Of a DNA stretch of 64,000 bases, positions 1 to 8,043 are shown piece by piece (position 1 is the stretch's first letter; every line of letters starts with the position of its first letter). The DNA is from Ligula intestinalis (taxonomy: Eukaryota; Platyhelminthes; Cestoda; Diphyllobothriidea; Diphyllobothriidae). Position numbers and translations under genes: made by a program. The notes under the pieces were generated by a model, which saw nothing but the letters and a program-made list of their open reading frames with translations, was not told the origin of the DNA and did no database searches. Where the stretch lies: positions 14,816,700-14,880,699 of the forward strand of contig JAYGXS010000006.1 of the NCBI GenBank assembly GCA_036362985.1, given 5' to 3'.

Positions 1-1340
1 ATAAACGCACGACAATAACAACTTAAATATGCCGACAATTTGTTGTGTACACGAAATATATCAACTGTGAATGGTGGAGATGCTCCATGCGCTGCTAAAA
101 CAGCTGACTAAATATTTCATCCCCGGATAACCAAACATCTGTTTTTACCACACCATTTGACAGAAAATTGGGCGTGTTTATATACAATTGTGTTACCAAG
201 GGTGACGTTATGTTTTTTAAAAGTTGAAAAGATAAACACGGGCAGAAAAATGAGCTATGAGTGTAATTAATGCCCTGGTAAACATTCTTGTTTATTGGGT
301 AACCGATAACTGTGGGCGCGGTCATGACTGTACAACCCAGTGGAAAAGTAAACAGTATTGTAACTTCCCCACGGTAGTCTATGGAAACCTAGTGCATATT
401 TTGACTCTGAATTATTCACTTGTGAATCTCACAATACAAAATAATTTTCAAAACAACCCAAAAGCTCTAAGATGTACCTGGCCGAAAGATTTTCACAGTG
501 TTCTTTTTTCTGAGAGGAACATAATAAATAATGTTGGCTAAAAGTCTTTCGGGTCTGTCCAGTTACGCTAAGCAAAATGTAATGCATCCCGATTCGCGAA
601 TTCTGGGGTACATCATAGCTTAACACGGGCGTTTTGAGGGAAGTACACTTGGTCGATTTATTAGGGTAATAAAGCTACGTCGTAGTCAGAAACATCGTTT
701 CCTTGGCATTGACAGGGTCCCAGCTTCAGCTGAAATTCACTAGTACTAATGGCATCCTGCAGCATGGTTCCTTGATCGAAAATGCGGTTGAACCGCCTGC
801 TACGAAATCTCAACGCCCGATAGATGGGAGGCAGTTCGATAAATCACATCGTGGACCTGAATACCGAATTCAGAGTAATCTGGCCGAAAGAAGAGTAAGT
901 CGAATAGAGCGACGCATCTCCACTTTATAAGACGAGTCGTTCCACGTAATGAAGAAACGCCATTACATGAGTCCGTTTTCAGACAGTCAACGCATCTGTT
1001 CAGAGTGTGAAAGTATGCTTGTTTTACTAACGCAGCGATAGTTAAAATGGCTGTGTATGAAATCAAAACGTCACAGTTTTCTTCTCTTAGTGTTTTTTCA
1101 TGATTCCTTAATAATTACTTTGACAAAAGGGCGATTTAATAACTCGGCAAATATAATGGTAAGATGATGTGTAACACATTATTCAGTTTGTTCATTTATG
1201 TGAAATATCGAGACTCCCAATTTTGTATATAAGGTGTTTTTGGTTATCTTTACTTATAGCGAATACTCGCTTCCAAGGTATCGGCGGAAGCTGACATTCT
1301 GAACATATCTATTTTTCAATTGACCCACTTGTTAAAAACT
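1..1340. other. No supported feature
   Basis: I see only short chance reading frames here. No splice-bounded exon, recognisable protein similarity or repeat was found. It would lie within, or downstream of, the minus-strand slo gene, because the exons that should follow 4535-4726 are not present before the window edge. Confidence 0.5.
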
Positions 1341-1342
1341 CG

Positions 1343-1420
1343 TTAGCCTCGGTGGTATTCGAACCCACTTCAGCCAAGAGACGGTGTTATTTCTAGGTGA
1401 ACGAGTTCAAAAATCTCCAC
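1343..1420 (-). repeat. tRNA-like (SINE-type) relic with B box
   Basis: On the minus strand this stretch contains GGGTTCGAATACC, close to the RNA polymerase III B-box consensus GGTTCGANNCC, inside a segment resembling the 3' half of a tRNA. No matching A box or full cloverleaf could be drawn, so this is more likely a tRNA-derived SINE fragment than a working tRNA gene. Confidence 0.3.
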
Positions 1421-1514
1421 GTCCTTACCGCAGCGAAACTCCTATCCGACCTGCAAAATGATTGTTTACCTCTTTCGAAGACTGCCCCCTTCCCCCTTGA
1501 ATTCTGGCCGTCCA

Positions 1515-1536
1515 TGACTGACTGACTGACTGACTG
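1515..1536. repeat. (TGAC)n microsatellite
   Basis: Short tandem run of TGAC, about five and a half units, in a pyrimidine-rich stretch. The glycine-rich minus-strand reading frame over this region (1425-1736) comes from the low-complexity composition and is not a gene. Confidence 0.8.
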
Positions 1537-1539
1537 CAC

Positions 1540-2080
1540 ATGGCTGTATACTCCCCCCCCAGTTTTCGGTTCCCCATTTTCCCATTTCTCATTTTCACAT
1601 GGAGATCAAATCCCGTGAAGTGACGGTGTCGAGTTAGTTGTCCGTCCCCTCCTCCCCCTCCTCCCCCGTCTTGACCCCGAGAACAACTTTTCCAGACACC
1701 CTCCGCCGCTGACGCTTTCATATGACCTCTGCTCACGAACCCCTCCTCTGTTCGCGCTGGTGTTTCACACCAATCCTGATGCTACGTACATTGTCCCGTG
1801 AAAGCATATGAAAGCGGAGCCACCCCCTCTCCCACTAACACACACACACACAAGTTTTCTCAAGACCAGTTTCGTCCTGCGTGGCGTTATTCTTGAACTT
1901 GTGTCGTTCCCTTGTATAGAATCCCTTCGCTCTTGACTTGATGTGCACAGTGTTGAGGTTTGTACACTATTTACTCTTTACTATTTTTGCGTCATAGTAC
2001 CGTACTGCCTTCATGCTTTTGACGTACGTGTGGCTGCTGGATACAGAGGTAGAGAAGTCAAGACGAAACAGAATGCTCCA
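1540..2080. other. Pyrimidine-rich spacer, no gene
   Basis: Contains C-rich tracts and a short (AC)n run near 1842-1852. I see no gene or known element in it. Confidence 0.5.
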
Positions 2081-2125
2081 GTAGAGCCAACAACCTTACC
2101 AACTGAGCTATCGAGGTCCCCTCCG
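2081..2125 (-). repeat. tRNA-derived SINE relic (A-box half)
   Basis: The minus strand reads like the 5' half of a tRNA: a GGGACCTCGATAGCTCAG motif followed by TTGGTAAGG, matching the A-box consensus TRGCNNAGYNGG. No good B box follows at tRNA distance, so it is not an intact tRNA. It is probably the head of a tRNA-derived SINE. Confidence 0.4.
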
Positions 2126-2296
2126 AATTAGTAAAATCTGCCAAAATCGCCCCCTCTTATGTAACTGTGCCTAATTATCGTATGGTTTAAGAAATTTTAT
2201 GTGGTTAGTCAGCGTTATGTATCAGAATTGATGGATTCCATATGTTGTGGTAGACTAGACGAGTAATTTGACCCACATTTTTTTAAACGCACGGTT

Positions 2297-2400
2297 CCTG
2301 GTAGATCCTCTTAGCTTGGCTCTATACTAAAACTTTCCCCGTTCTCTCGAGGTTTCGAATCCCACCAGATGCCGCCGAGATTTCCATCATTGGGTCAAAG
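2297..2400 (+). repeat. tRNA-like SINE relic with A- and B-box-like motifs
   Basis: TTAGCTTGGCTC near 2310 resembles an A box, and GGTTTCGAATCCC at 2351-2363 resembles a B box with one extra T. Spacing is about that of a tRNA, but the intervening arms do not pair well. Orientation is opposite to the A-box half at 2081-2125. Confidence 0.3.
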
Positions 2401-2958
2401 AAAAAAATGCGTATTTACTTCGACTGAGCCTTTCTACAAAAACCATGAGTCAACCATACCAGAAAGCCCAAAACGTTTTGAAAATTGAGCCAAATATACG
2501 AGCCTTATGCTCTTGTCTAGGCGGCGAGTTTGGTTAGACCTACAAGCTCTGGCACCGCAGACGATGAATAATAAACGTCACGCCATTCTTAAGTAATAGC
2601 ATACCACAGAACGGCGGAAAATAGATTGATAGATAGACTGACCTCCGTCGTTGACAGTTGCTTAGCGCACATCTTCAATAATTGCCCCCCATTTCGGTTG
2701 CTGGTGCCCTGAAAATTCGTGACATCACTGGTAGTCATTAAAGTATACCCCTATAATTGACCCCTCCGTCCTTTTTGATTCCTATATTTCACTCCTGTCG
2801 ACCTCCAACGTTTGATTGGTATGTACCCTCTATAATTACCCCCTCTTTGTCGTTAGTTCTTATCTCTGATGATGGACTCCCGCAAAAGTTTGAAAGCTCA
2901 AGACAATAAACAAATTGCTCCCATGCTCGACGATCCTTCTTCCCTCTCCATTGATAAA
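2401..2958. other. No supported feature
   Basis: Non-coding sequence with no recognised element. Confidence 0.5.
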
Positions 2959-3258
2959 TCACTTTTTAGAGATAATCTCAAGTACGCTTCCACTCATGTG
3001 AAGTAAATCAGTTTCCTGCCGGAGAGGCCCTTCCGCAGACAATCGTTTCATAATATTCTTGTATCTTCGTTGGATATTTATGCAGTGAAGAACTGACGAT
3101 GTTCGATGGGCCTGCAGAAAACTGCTTGCAAGAGTGTCGCTAAACTCACATTCAGCCACTAGTGATGTGTAGGTCAAATATGTTGGGTCATGGACTCCGA
3201 GAAAAATTAATTTCTGATGTCCATAACCACTGAGTTCGGGGTTCCAGATCTTGATCAA
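2959..3258 (-). CDS. Unidentified reading frame or exon remnant
   Basis: An open frame of about 100 codons on the minus strand. It begins at TTG right after an in-frame stop and ends with a Lys-Lys-stop. Composition is protein-like (mixed polar and hydrophobic, for example KLIFLGVHDPTYL, then RRYKNIMKRLSAEGPLRQ), but I recognise no family. An AG just upstream of the KLIFLG codons could be a splice acceptor, which would make this a terminal exon. It lies on the same strand as slo, downstream of its last visible exon, but does not resemble the BK RCK1, RCK2 or tail sequence. It may be chance. Confidence 0.2.
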   Translation of the reverse strand: MIKIWNPELSGYGHQKLIFLGVHDPTYLTYTSLVAECEFSDTLASSFLQAHRTSSVLHCINIQRRYKNIMKRLSAEGPLRQETDLLHMSGSVLEIISKK

Positions 3259-3890
3259 TCAATGTATGAATACAGTCTGAACACAAAGCATTCGAAGCTA
3301 CAATAAGGAACCTGTAAGGAGTTCCACATATGAGTGCCCATTCCACGGCGCCTTTGTTAGTCATCGCGCTTAATATACCTAAACGGATGAGCCATTTCTA
3401 TGCCACACGTAGTTATACGGTCTGCCGAAAAATGTACATGCGACCTAAATGATCAACGTACCACTTGTTTTGAATCCTCGGTCATTTTCTTCATGTAAGT
3501 GTTGTCAAGTAGTAACATTATCTGACCTCCGCGATCGAAAAGCTCTTGGTCCAAAACTGTTCCTTATCGAAACTTTGTAGATTACTCTAGACAGTTAATG
3601 AGCCAGTCAGAGATGCAATATCTGAAACTATGATGACCTGTGGTCTAGAGATCTCTTCACGAGTGTTTACAAGTCATTGTCCTTTCGCTGTATTGCTGTT
3701 CATACATATTATTGAGTAAAAAATGCCTCAGAAACCATGGCCGCAGCAAGTTGGGTCGGCAATCGTCCTTCCTATGCTAACATCACCAGTTTGTCCTTTG
3801 CTCGAAGTATCCCAAATGTTTGGCATATATAATTATGCGCTCGGGACTTTCAGCTGCACCCATTCAAGAGGAAAATTTACGTACTGCTAA
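3259..3890. other. No supported feature
   Basis: Non-coding; nothing recognised before the small repeat end at about 3893. Confidence 0.5.
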
Positions 3891-3892
3891 CT

Positions 3893-3928
3893 AGTACCTG
3901 GGCTGTTAGTATGGTAAGTTGCAAAGGA
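3893..3928. repeat. Solo arm of a small inverted-repeat element
   Basis: About 33 bases around AGTACCTGGGCTGTTAG match the right arm of the inverted-repeat element at 36471-36730 at roughly 30 of 33 positions. No partner arm was found nearby, so this looks like a solitary or decayed copy of that family. Confidence 0.45.
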
Positions 3929-4064
3929 AAATTTATGTTTGTCAATCCTTGACAGCCCAAGGCTAGTATATCCACCAGGAAAGGCTAGTGACAACTTGAG
4001 CGATTGATGCATACAATTCGCTTGCGCTACCTTCACACATCAATGGAAACGTGAACCTTCTTTT

Positions 4065-4101
4065 TAACAACAACAACAAAAACAACAACAACAACAACAA
4101 C
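4065..4101. repeat. (AAC)n microsatellite
   Basis: A tandem run of AAC with one imperfection. On the opposite strand it yields a poly-leucine frame that is not a gene. Confidence 0.85.
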
Positions 4102-4189
4102 GCATACCTAACGAATAAGGGACTTGCTTGGAAAGGTCCTGTCACTTTTTGTGGGCATTCGGCTAAAAACTAACTGTTTACGTGCGCAG

Positions 4190-4329
4190 CCGTCAACGCA
4201 GATGCCAACAAGAATGATCACGCAGATGAATGCAAGGATAAAGTCAATTATGAAACCATACCTACTGCTTATAAGTACGCAGTGGATCTGGAAAGCATTC
4301 ACTCACTTAGCAAGGCTTATAAAATGCAG
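4190..4329 (+). CDS. Candidate internal exon, plus strand, unidentified
   Basis: A frame open for about 47 codons sits between a plausible acceptor (GTGCGCAG ending at 4189) and a good donor (CAG then GTAAAT at 4330). The peptide is hydrophilic and acidic, including NADANKNDHADECKDK and SIHSLSKAYKMQ, unlike a random frame in this AT-rich DNA. It matches no family I know. It is antisense to the slo gene and no partner exon was identified, so it could be an exon of an overlapping gene, an antisense transcript or chance. Confidence 0.25.
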
Positions 4330-4534
4330 GTAAATAAATCCTCCCTCCCCGATACATCTGACCAACCAACTTTCCCTTCTTTTTTGTGTTTATGTTCCAT
4401 TTCGGTATTGGCTGCATGCCAACTTTATTAAATTATCGGATGAAAAAAAGTCGCGGCATGACCATAACAATTTAACTGGAGTGGAGCGCCAACATTAGTT
4501 TTTTGTTTGTTTTATCTTCTTTTAGTGCACTTAC

Positions 4535-4726
4535 CTTATTTGATTGTTGTAGAATTTGGACGATAACACGGACGTGGCTGGCGTAGTTCTTGACTGCCAC
4601 GACTCTCATGATGTTAGCGGCATCCTCCTGATTTGGATCAACAGATCGACTGTTCGCCAGTATCAGACAGGCATCTGCGGTGCTCATACATACCCTCTGG
4701 AGGTCGACGTGGTTCATCACGGTTCC
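4535..4726 (-). CDS. slo/BK potassium channel, RCK1 exon
   Basis: An exon of exactly 64 codons that continues the BK channel from the exon at 16418-17707. It begins with GTVMNHVDLQRV after an acceptor ending TCCTAG, and ends QQSNK before a perfect GTAAGT donor, phase 0 at both ends. The middle contains the RCK1 signature ADACLILAN followed by QEDAANIMRVVAVKNY, which corresponds to the BK segment just after the second strand-helix unit of RCK1. RCK1 forms half of the cytoplasmic calcium-sensing gating ring. The following exons (rest of RCK1, RCK2, calcium bowl) are not in this window, so the next intron is longer than 4.5 kb. Confidence 0.93.
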
Positions 4727-5061
4727 CTAGGACACAAACGAAGATAGACCCCGGTACTGGTTTAACTAGTTAACTTCACTTTGCAACAGAAAGGCTTGCG
4801 TTAAACAGAAAGCGAAATATAAGTCAGAAAAACGGTCTTGTTCAGAAGTGTGCTAGATACTTTGGATCAAAGCTTGGCTTTTAGGTATGGTCAACAGCAA
4901 TGTATACACGAACAGAGCTCTTAAGCAACTGAACTACCAAGATACAAATGTAATCAATCGCAGCTAATCACAAAACCAAGAGAGGTGTAAATTCCAGTTC
5001 TTACCCGCACAACACTGGAATATGACAAAAAATCCACTGTGTCGGCTATAATACAAACGAG

Positions 5062-6188
5062 ATGATGACATCATTTGACGTGGTCTCCTTGTTTATATCT
5101 ATTCCACCCAGTTTATCCATCGACATGATTGACGGTCTTCTCCAAGAAAAATACGATGAAACCGACCAAAAACTCAAGCAGGCGGCTATCATCGAGCTCA
5201 TGGGACTGTGTCTAAAAAATTCTTCACGTTCAATGGCCAAGTTTACGAACAAAAGAAGGGGACACCAATGGGCTCGCTTCTTTCTGGCCTTATTGCTGAA
5301 GCTGTTTGGCAGAGGCTCGAGCGGCTGATCTTCAGCTCCTCTTCCCCGAAGTTCTGGGCCAGATACGTCGACGAAACGTTCGTCGTCATCAGGAGGAACA
5401 TAGCGCAGGAGTTCAAGGCACTTCTGAATTCCATCATTCCTGATATCCAGTTCGCTATGGAAGAAGAGGGCAATAACCAGTTACCCTTCCTCGACGTACA
5501 GATGACGAAGCCGGAAGATGGGAAGATAAGGACTATTGTTTATCGTAAGGCAGCCAACACCATGCGTATCCTCTATTTCAGAAGAAACCACCCTGTTAAG
5601 CAAAAACGCAGTTGTGTTAGAACAGTCTTCCAACGCGTTCAGACACACTGCAGCAACGACAGTGGGAAGGAGGAAGTTAAATACTTGCATGCGCTCTTTG
5701 AAGCCAACGGTTATCCAAAGTCCTTCATACGCAAGTCTCTTAAGAAGCCCCACCTTGAGCGGTTGACAGGACAAGGCCCAAATTTTTTGCTCGCTAGCCC
5801 TTATGTGAAGAACGTATTCGAGGCGACTGCAAAAATCCTGAAGCCATTTGGGATCGGTGTGGCTCACAAGCCGGAATCAACCATCAGACAGCAGATTATG
5901 AGGTCCAAAGACCAGCTACCGTCGATAGAACAGTCAGCCGTGGTCTACACCATACCATGCCAAGACTGCGATGCAAGGTATGTCGGTGAAACGGGCAGAA
6001 GCCTTGCCACCAGATTGCATGAGCATCAGCTCGCAATCAACTGCAAGGATAATCTGTCTATGGTCTATGAACACGTACAGCAGAAGAACCACACCTTCAC
6101 CTTCGATACTGCTAGGGTACTAGGCCGAGCCAATGACAAGATGGCTAGATTTCTGCTGGAAAAGTTGGTCTTCGACTGGCACACTTAA
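5062..6188 (+). pseudogene. PLE-1 reverse transcriptase/GIY-YIG remnant
   Basis: The frame starting near 5062 (SFDVVSLF) shifts at an A6 run around 5213-5218 (CTAAAAAATTC), where one extra A would restore the sequence. It then continues to 6188 through KGTPMGS, the catalytic box ARYVDETF (PLEs normally have YVDD, so the second Asp is Glu), NQLPFLDV and the GIY-YIG segment VVYTIPCQDCDARYVGETGR. A second shift near 6170-6190 moves the C-terminal tail (KRYANGPSQFEQGQQDGDED) into another frame ending at 6375. The altered catalytic residue, frameshifts and truncation make it inactive. Confidence 0.88.
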
Positions 6189-6613
6189 CGGATTTTCATC
6201 CTGCTTAAAGCGGTACGCAAACGGCCCGAGTCAGTTTGAACAAGGCCAACAGGACGGCGACGAAGACAAAAGCTTGGAGTACAACTGCGATCAGAGGAAG
6301 ATAGGAGAGAGGTTGGCCAGGGGCCAGCTGACCAGCGAGGAACGCTACCTCACCGCGCACACGAGGTTTACATGAACTCATGCGGGCAACAACAAGTGAT
6401 TAGTCCGTCGCTGGACGAGGGACAGGCCAGTAAGCGACAGCAATTACGACAGCCGCAAAGGGGGCAAAGGTCACATGAGCCCCCCAGTGGTCAATCTCAT
6501 GGACAGTCAGCAGCGAACAAGCAGGTCAAAGTTTGTACGCCGAGCACAGATATAATAACAGGCATGCAGCGAGGCTGAAAAAGTCCGGGCAAACAGGAAC
6601 AACCACCACGTTA

Positions 6614-6653
6614 GTCTGACGATGGAAACAAGAAAGTGTCCGAAACGTCAGTC
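6614..6653 (+). ncRNA. Hammerhead-ribozyme-like motif, PLE-1 3' end
   Basis: CTGACGA (6616-6622) fits the hammerhead core CUGANGA, and CGAAACGTC (6641-6649) supplies GAAA plus the ACGU and UC of a minimal stem III and cleavage site. The two are joined by a possible stem II of GGA with TCC. Stem I pairing is weak here. Hammerhead motifs are known from PLE terminal repeats. Catalytic activity is untested. Confidence 0.5.
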
Positions 6654-6880
6654 CAAATATAACTCGGTCCATGTCCTTGAACCTTCTTCTTCGTCTTCTT
6701 TGAGGGATGATGAAAACGATAAGATATCTGGACCTCAAATCTTTGCGCATATTACAGATGCCTAATTTCACGAGAATAATTAGAGCAATTGCCTCTGCAT
6801 TTTCTAGGGTGTGCTTGTACTCGCAGCACGACAGGTACCAGGCCAACTCCCAAGTTTTGCGAAAAGGGAGAAGAAATCAA

Positions 6881-6894
6881 TTAAAATGAGGGTT
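6881..6894 (+). repeat. Left 14-bp target-site duplication of PLE-2
   Basis: TTAAAATGAGGGTT here is repeated exactly at 11186-11199. The two copies bracket the composite PLE, marking it as a single insertion. Confidence 0.85.
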
Positions 6895-6940
6895 CAGCGA
6901 TGATACCCATGTAAGCATTAAGGAACGCAAGTTATGCGAA

Positions 6941-6970
6941 CGAACGTTTTCGATTAATTCATCATCAGGC
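6941..6970 (-). ncRNA. Hammerhead-like motif, inverted PLE-2 terminal copy
   Basis: On the minus strand this reads CTGATGA, a 10-base spacer, then GAAAACGTTC: the same motif as at 11139-11170 on the plus strand. The CUGAUGA core is perfect. Stem II is very short. Confidence 0.4.
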
Positions 6971-7140
6971 AATACAGTAATATAAGGGAGGGTAGAGTTA
7001 ACGAAAGTTTTAGGCAAACCAATCAGTAGTAACAAGGGGGAGAGAGGTGTAACAGGATCAAGGGGGATCAGCTTCTAGTCTTAATTGGGGACAGAGAAAT
7101 GGGGGTGGGGGGAGAGGGGAAAGGGGAAGGAGTCAGACAA

Positions 7141-8016
7141 TTAGTTAATGTCATCCAGTGGTCCTCGTCTCGGGTTTTGTTGGGTTGTGTGAGGACGCAA
7201 GGTGTCAACGTCTTGAGACTGTGTCGGTGACCTTTGGATGCTTGATGCCGCTGTCTCATCATTGTTTCGCGACGTAGTAAGAGGCGTGAGGGCGGATGTC
7301 GAAAGGGCTTTTGGCCACGGGAGCCTTAGAGCCGCTACAAATGCTTTCTGCGCACATAAAACTGGGTTTGTGAGGCGAATGGCGACTGCTTCTGCCGTCG
7401 CAAGTATCCGCTGACGCAGGAACTTAGAGTGTTTAACTGGAACTTTATAGACGACTCTAAATGCTTGGTTGACGTCTACCCGATGACCGCTGTCTACCAA
7501 GTGAGCCATAATTGCGCTTGATATTGACTTAGTTTCGCCTCTGTTTAACCACGCAGGGTGATGCTCTCGCATGCGCTTGGATAGACGTCTAATCGTTCGA
7601 CCAATGTAACTTGCCCCACAGGAGCATGTAAAGTTGTAGATACACATTGATGTGGTCTGGAACGGCAGTCTATCCTTGCCTTCAAGGGAAGAAGTGGAGT
7701 GCTTGAGAACAATAATCTTAACTTTGCTGCTGGATATGTACGCGCGATTGCAGCGTTCAGACGAAGCTGTAGAAGTTCGCTTGCTGGATCTCCTTGAAAA
7801 GGTAATGTAAGAAATACGGTTTTCTTCTCAGCCGTCGGTACCTCCGGTCTTGGTGGACGTTCCTCCATAAACTTATCGATGAACTTACCGGGAAACCCAT
7901 TTTCTTGTAAGGTATGTTTAAGCAGTGTGAGTTCATCCTCCAGTGTCTCTGGAGAACATATTCTTCTAGCTCGGTTCGTGAGGCAGCGGACGAGGCCTCG
8001 TTTCTGACTTAGTGGC
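7141..8016 (-). pseudogene. PLE-2 inverted 3' copy: RT tail and GIY-YIG domain
   Basis: The minus strand repeats the last third of PLE-2: the RT C-terminal region (PLSQKRGLVRCLTNRARR, then EERPPRPEVPTAEKKTVFL), followed after a frame change around 7670-7690 by the GIY-YIG segment MCIYNFTCSCGASYIGRT and the C-terminus to a stop at 7141. The copy stops abruptly at the PLSQKRG codons, where it abuts the 5' start of the plus-strand element. It preserves about 19 bases that the direct copy lost when the SINE-like element inserted, so it records the pre-insertion sequence. Confidence 0.88.
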
Positions 8017-8043
8017 TTAATGCTTACATGGGTATCATCGCTG
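8016..8043. repeat. PLE-2 5' start, inverted repeat of 6895-6922
   Basis: The 28 bases beginning CTTAATGCTTACATGGG are the exact inverse of 6895-6922. They mark the 5' boundary of the plus-strand element and, in inverse, the first bases after the left target duplication. Confidence 0.85.

Larger units (their letters stand above)
5041..6702 (+). mobile_element. Penelope-like element, 5'-truncated (PLE-1)
   Basis: Carries the reverse transcriptase from about the MVSFDVVSLF region onward, the linker and the GIY-YIG domain, followed by about 500 bases of 3' untranslated region with a hammerhead-like motif (6614-6653) and a CTTCTT-rich end near 6680-6702. The 5' end is missing: the fingers and first RT motifs are absent. 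No clear target duplication was seen. It is antisense within the slo intron and is followed after about 190 bases by the younger composite PLE at 6895. Confidence 0.85.

Noticed and set aside
1425..1736. Glycine-rich open frame on the minus strand
   Set aside because: Produced by C-rich and TGAC repeat tracts; no protein-like composition or splice context.
2081..2125. Functional tRNA gene
   Set aside because: Only the A-box half is good; no anticodon arm, T arm or B box at the proper distance.
3963..4145. Poly-leucine frame on the minus strand
   Set aside because: It is the translation of the (AAC)n microsatellite.
5205..5225. Possible programmed frameshift at an A6 run in PLE-1
   Set aside because: The element also has an altered catalytic residue (YVDE), a second frameshift and a truncated 5' end, so a simple loss of one A in a decayed copy is the better explanation.
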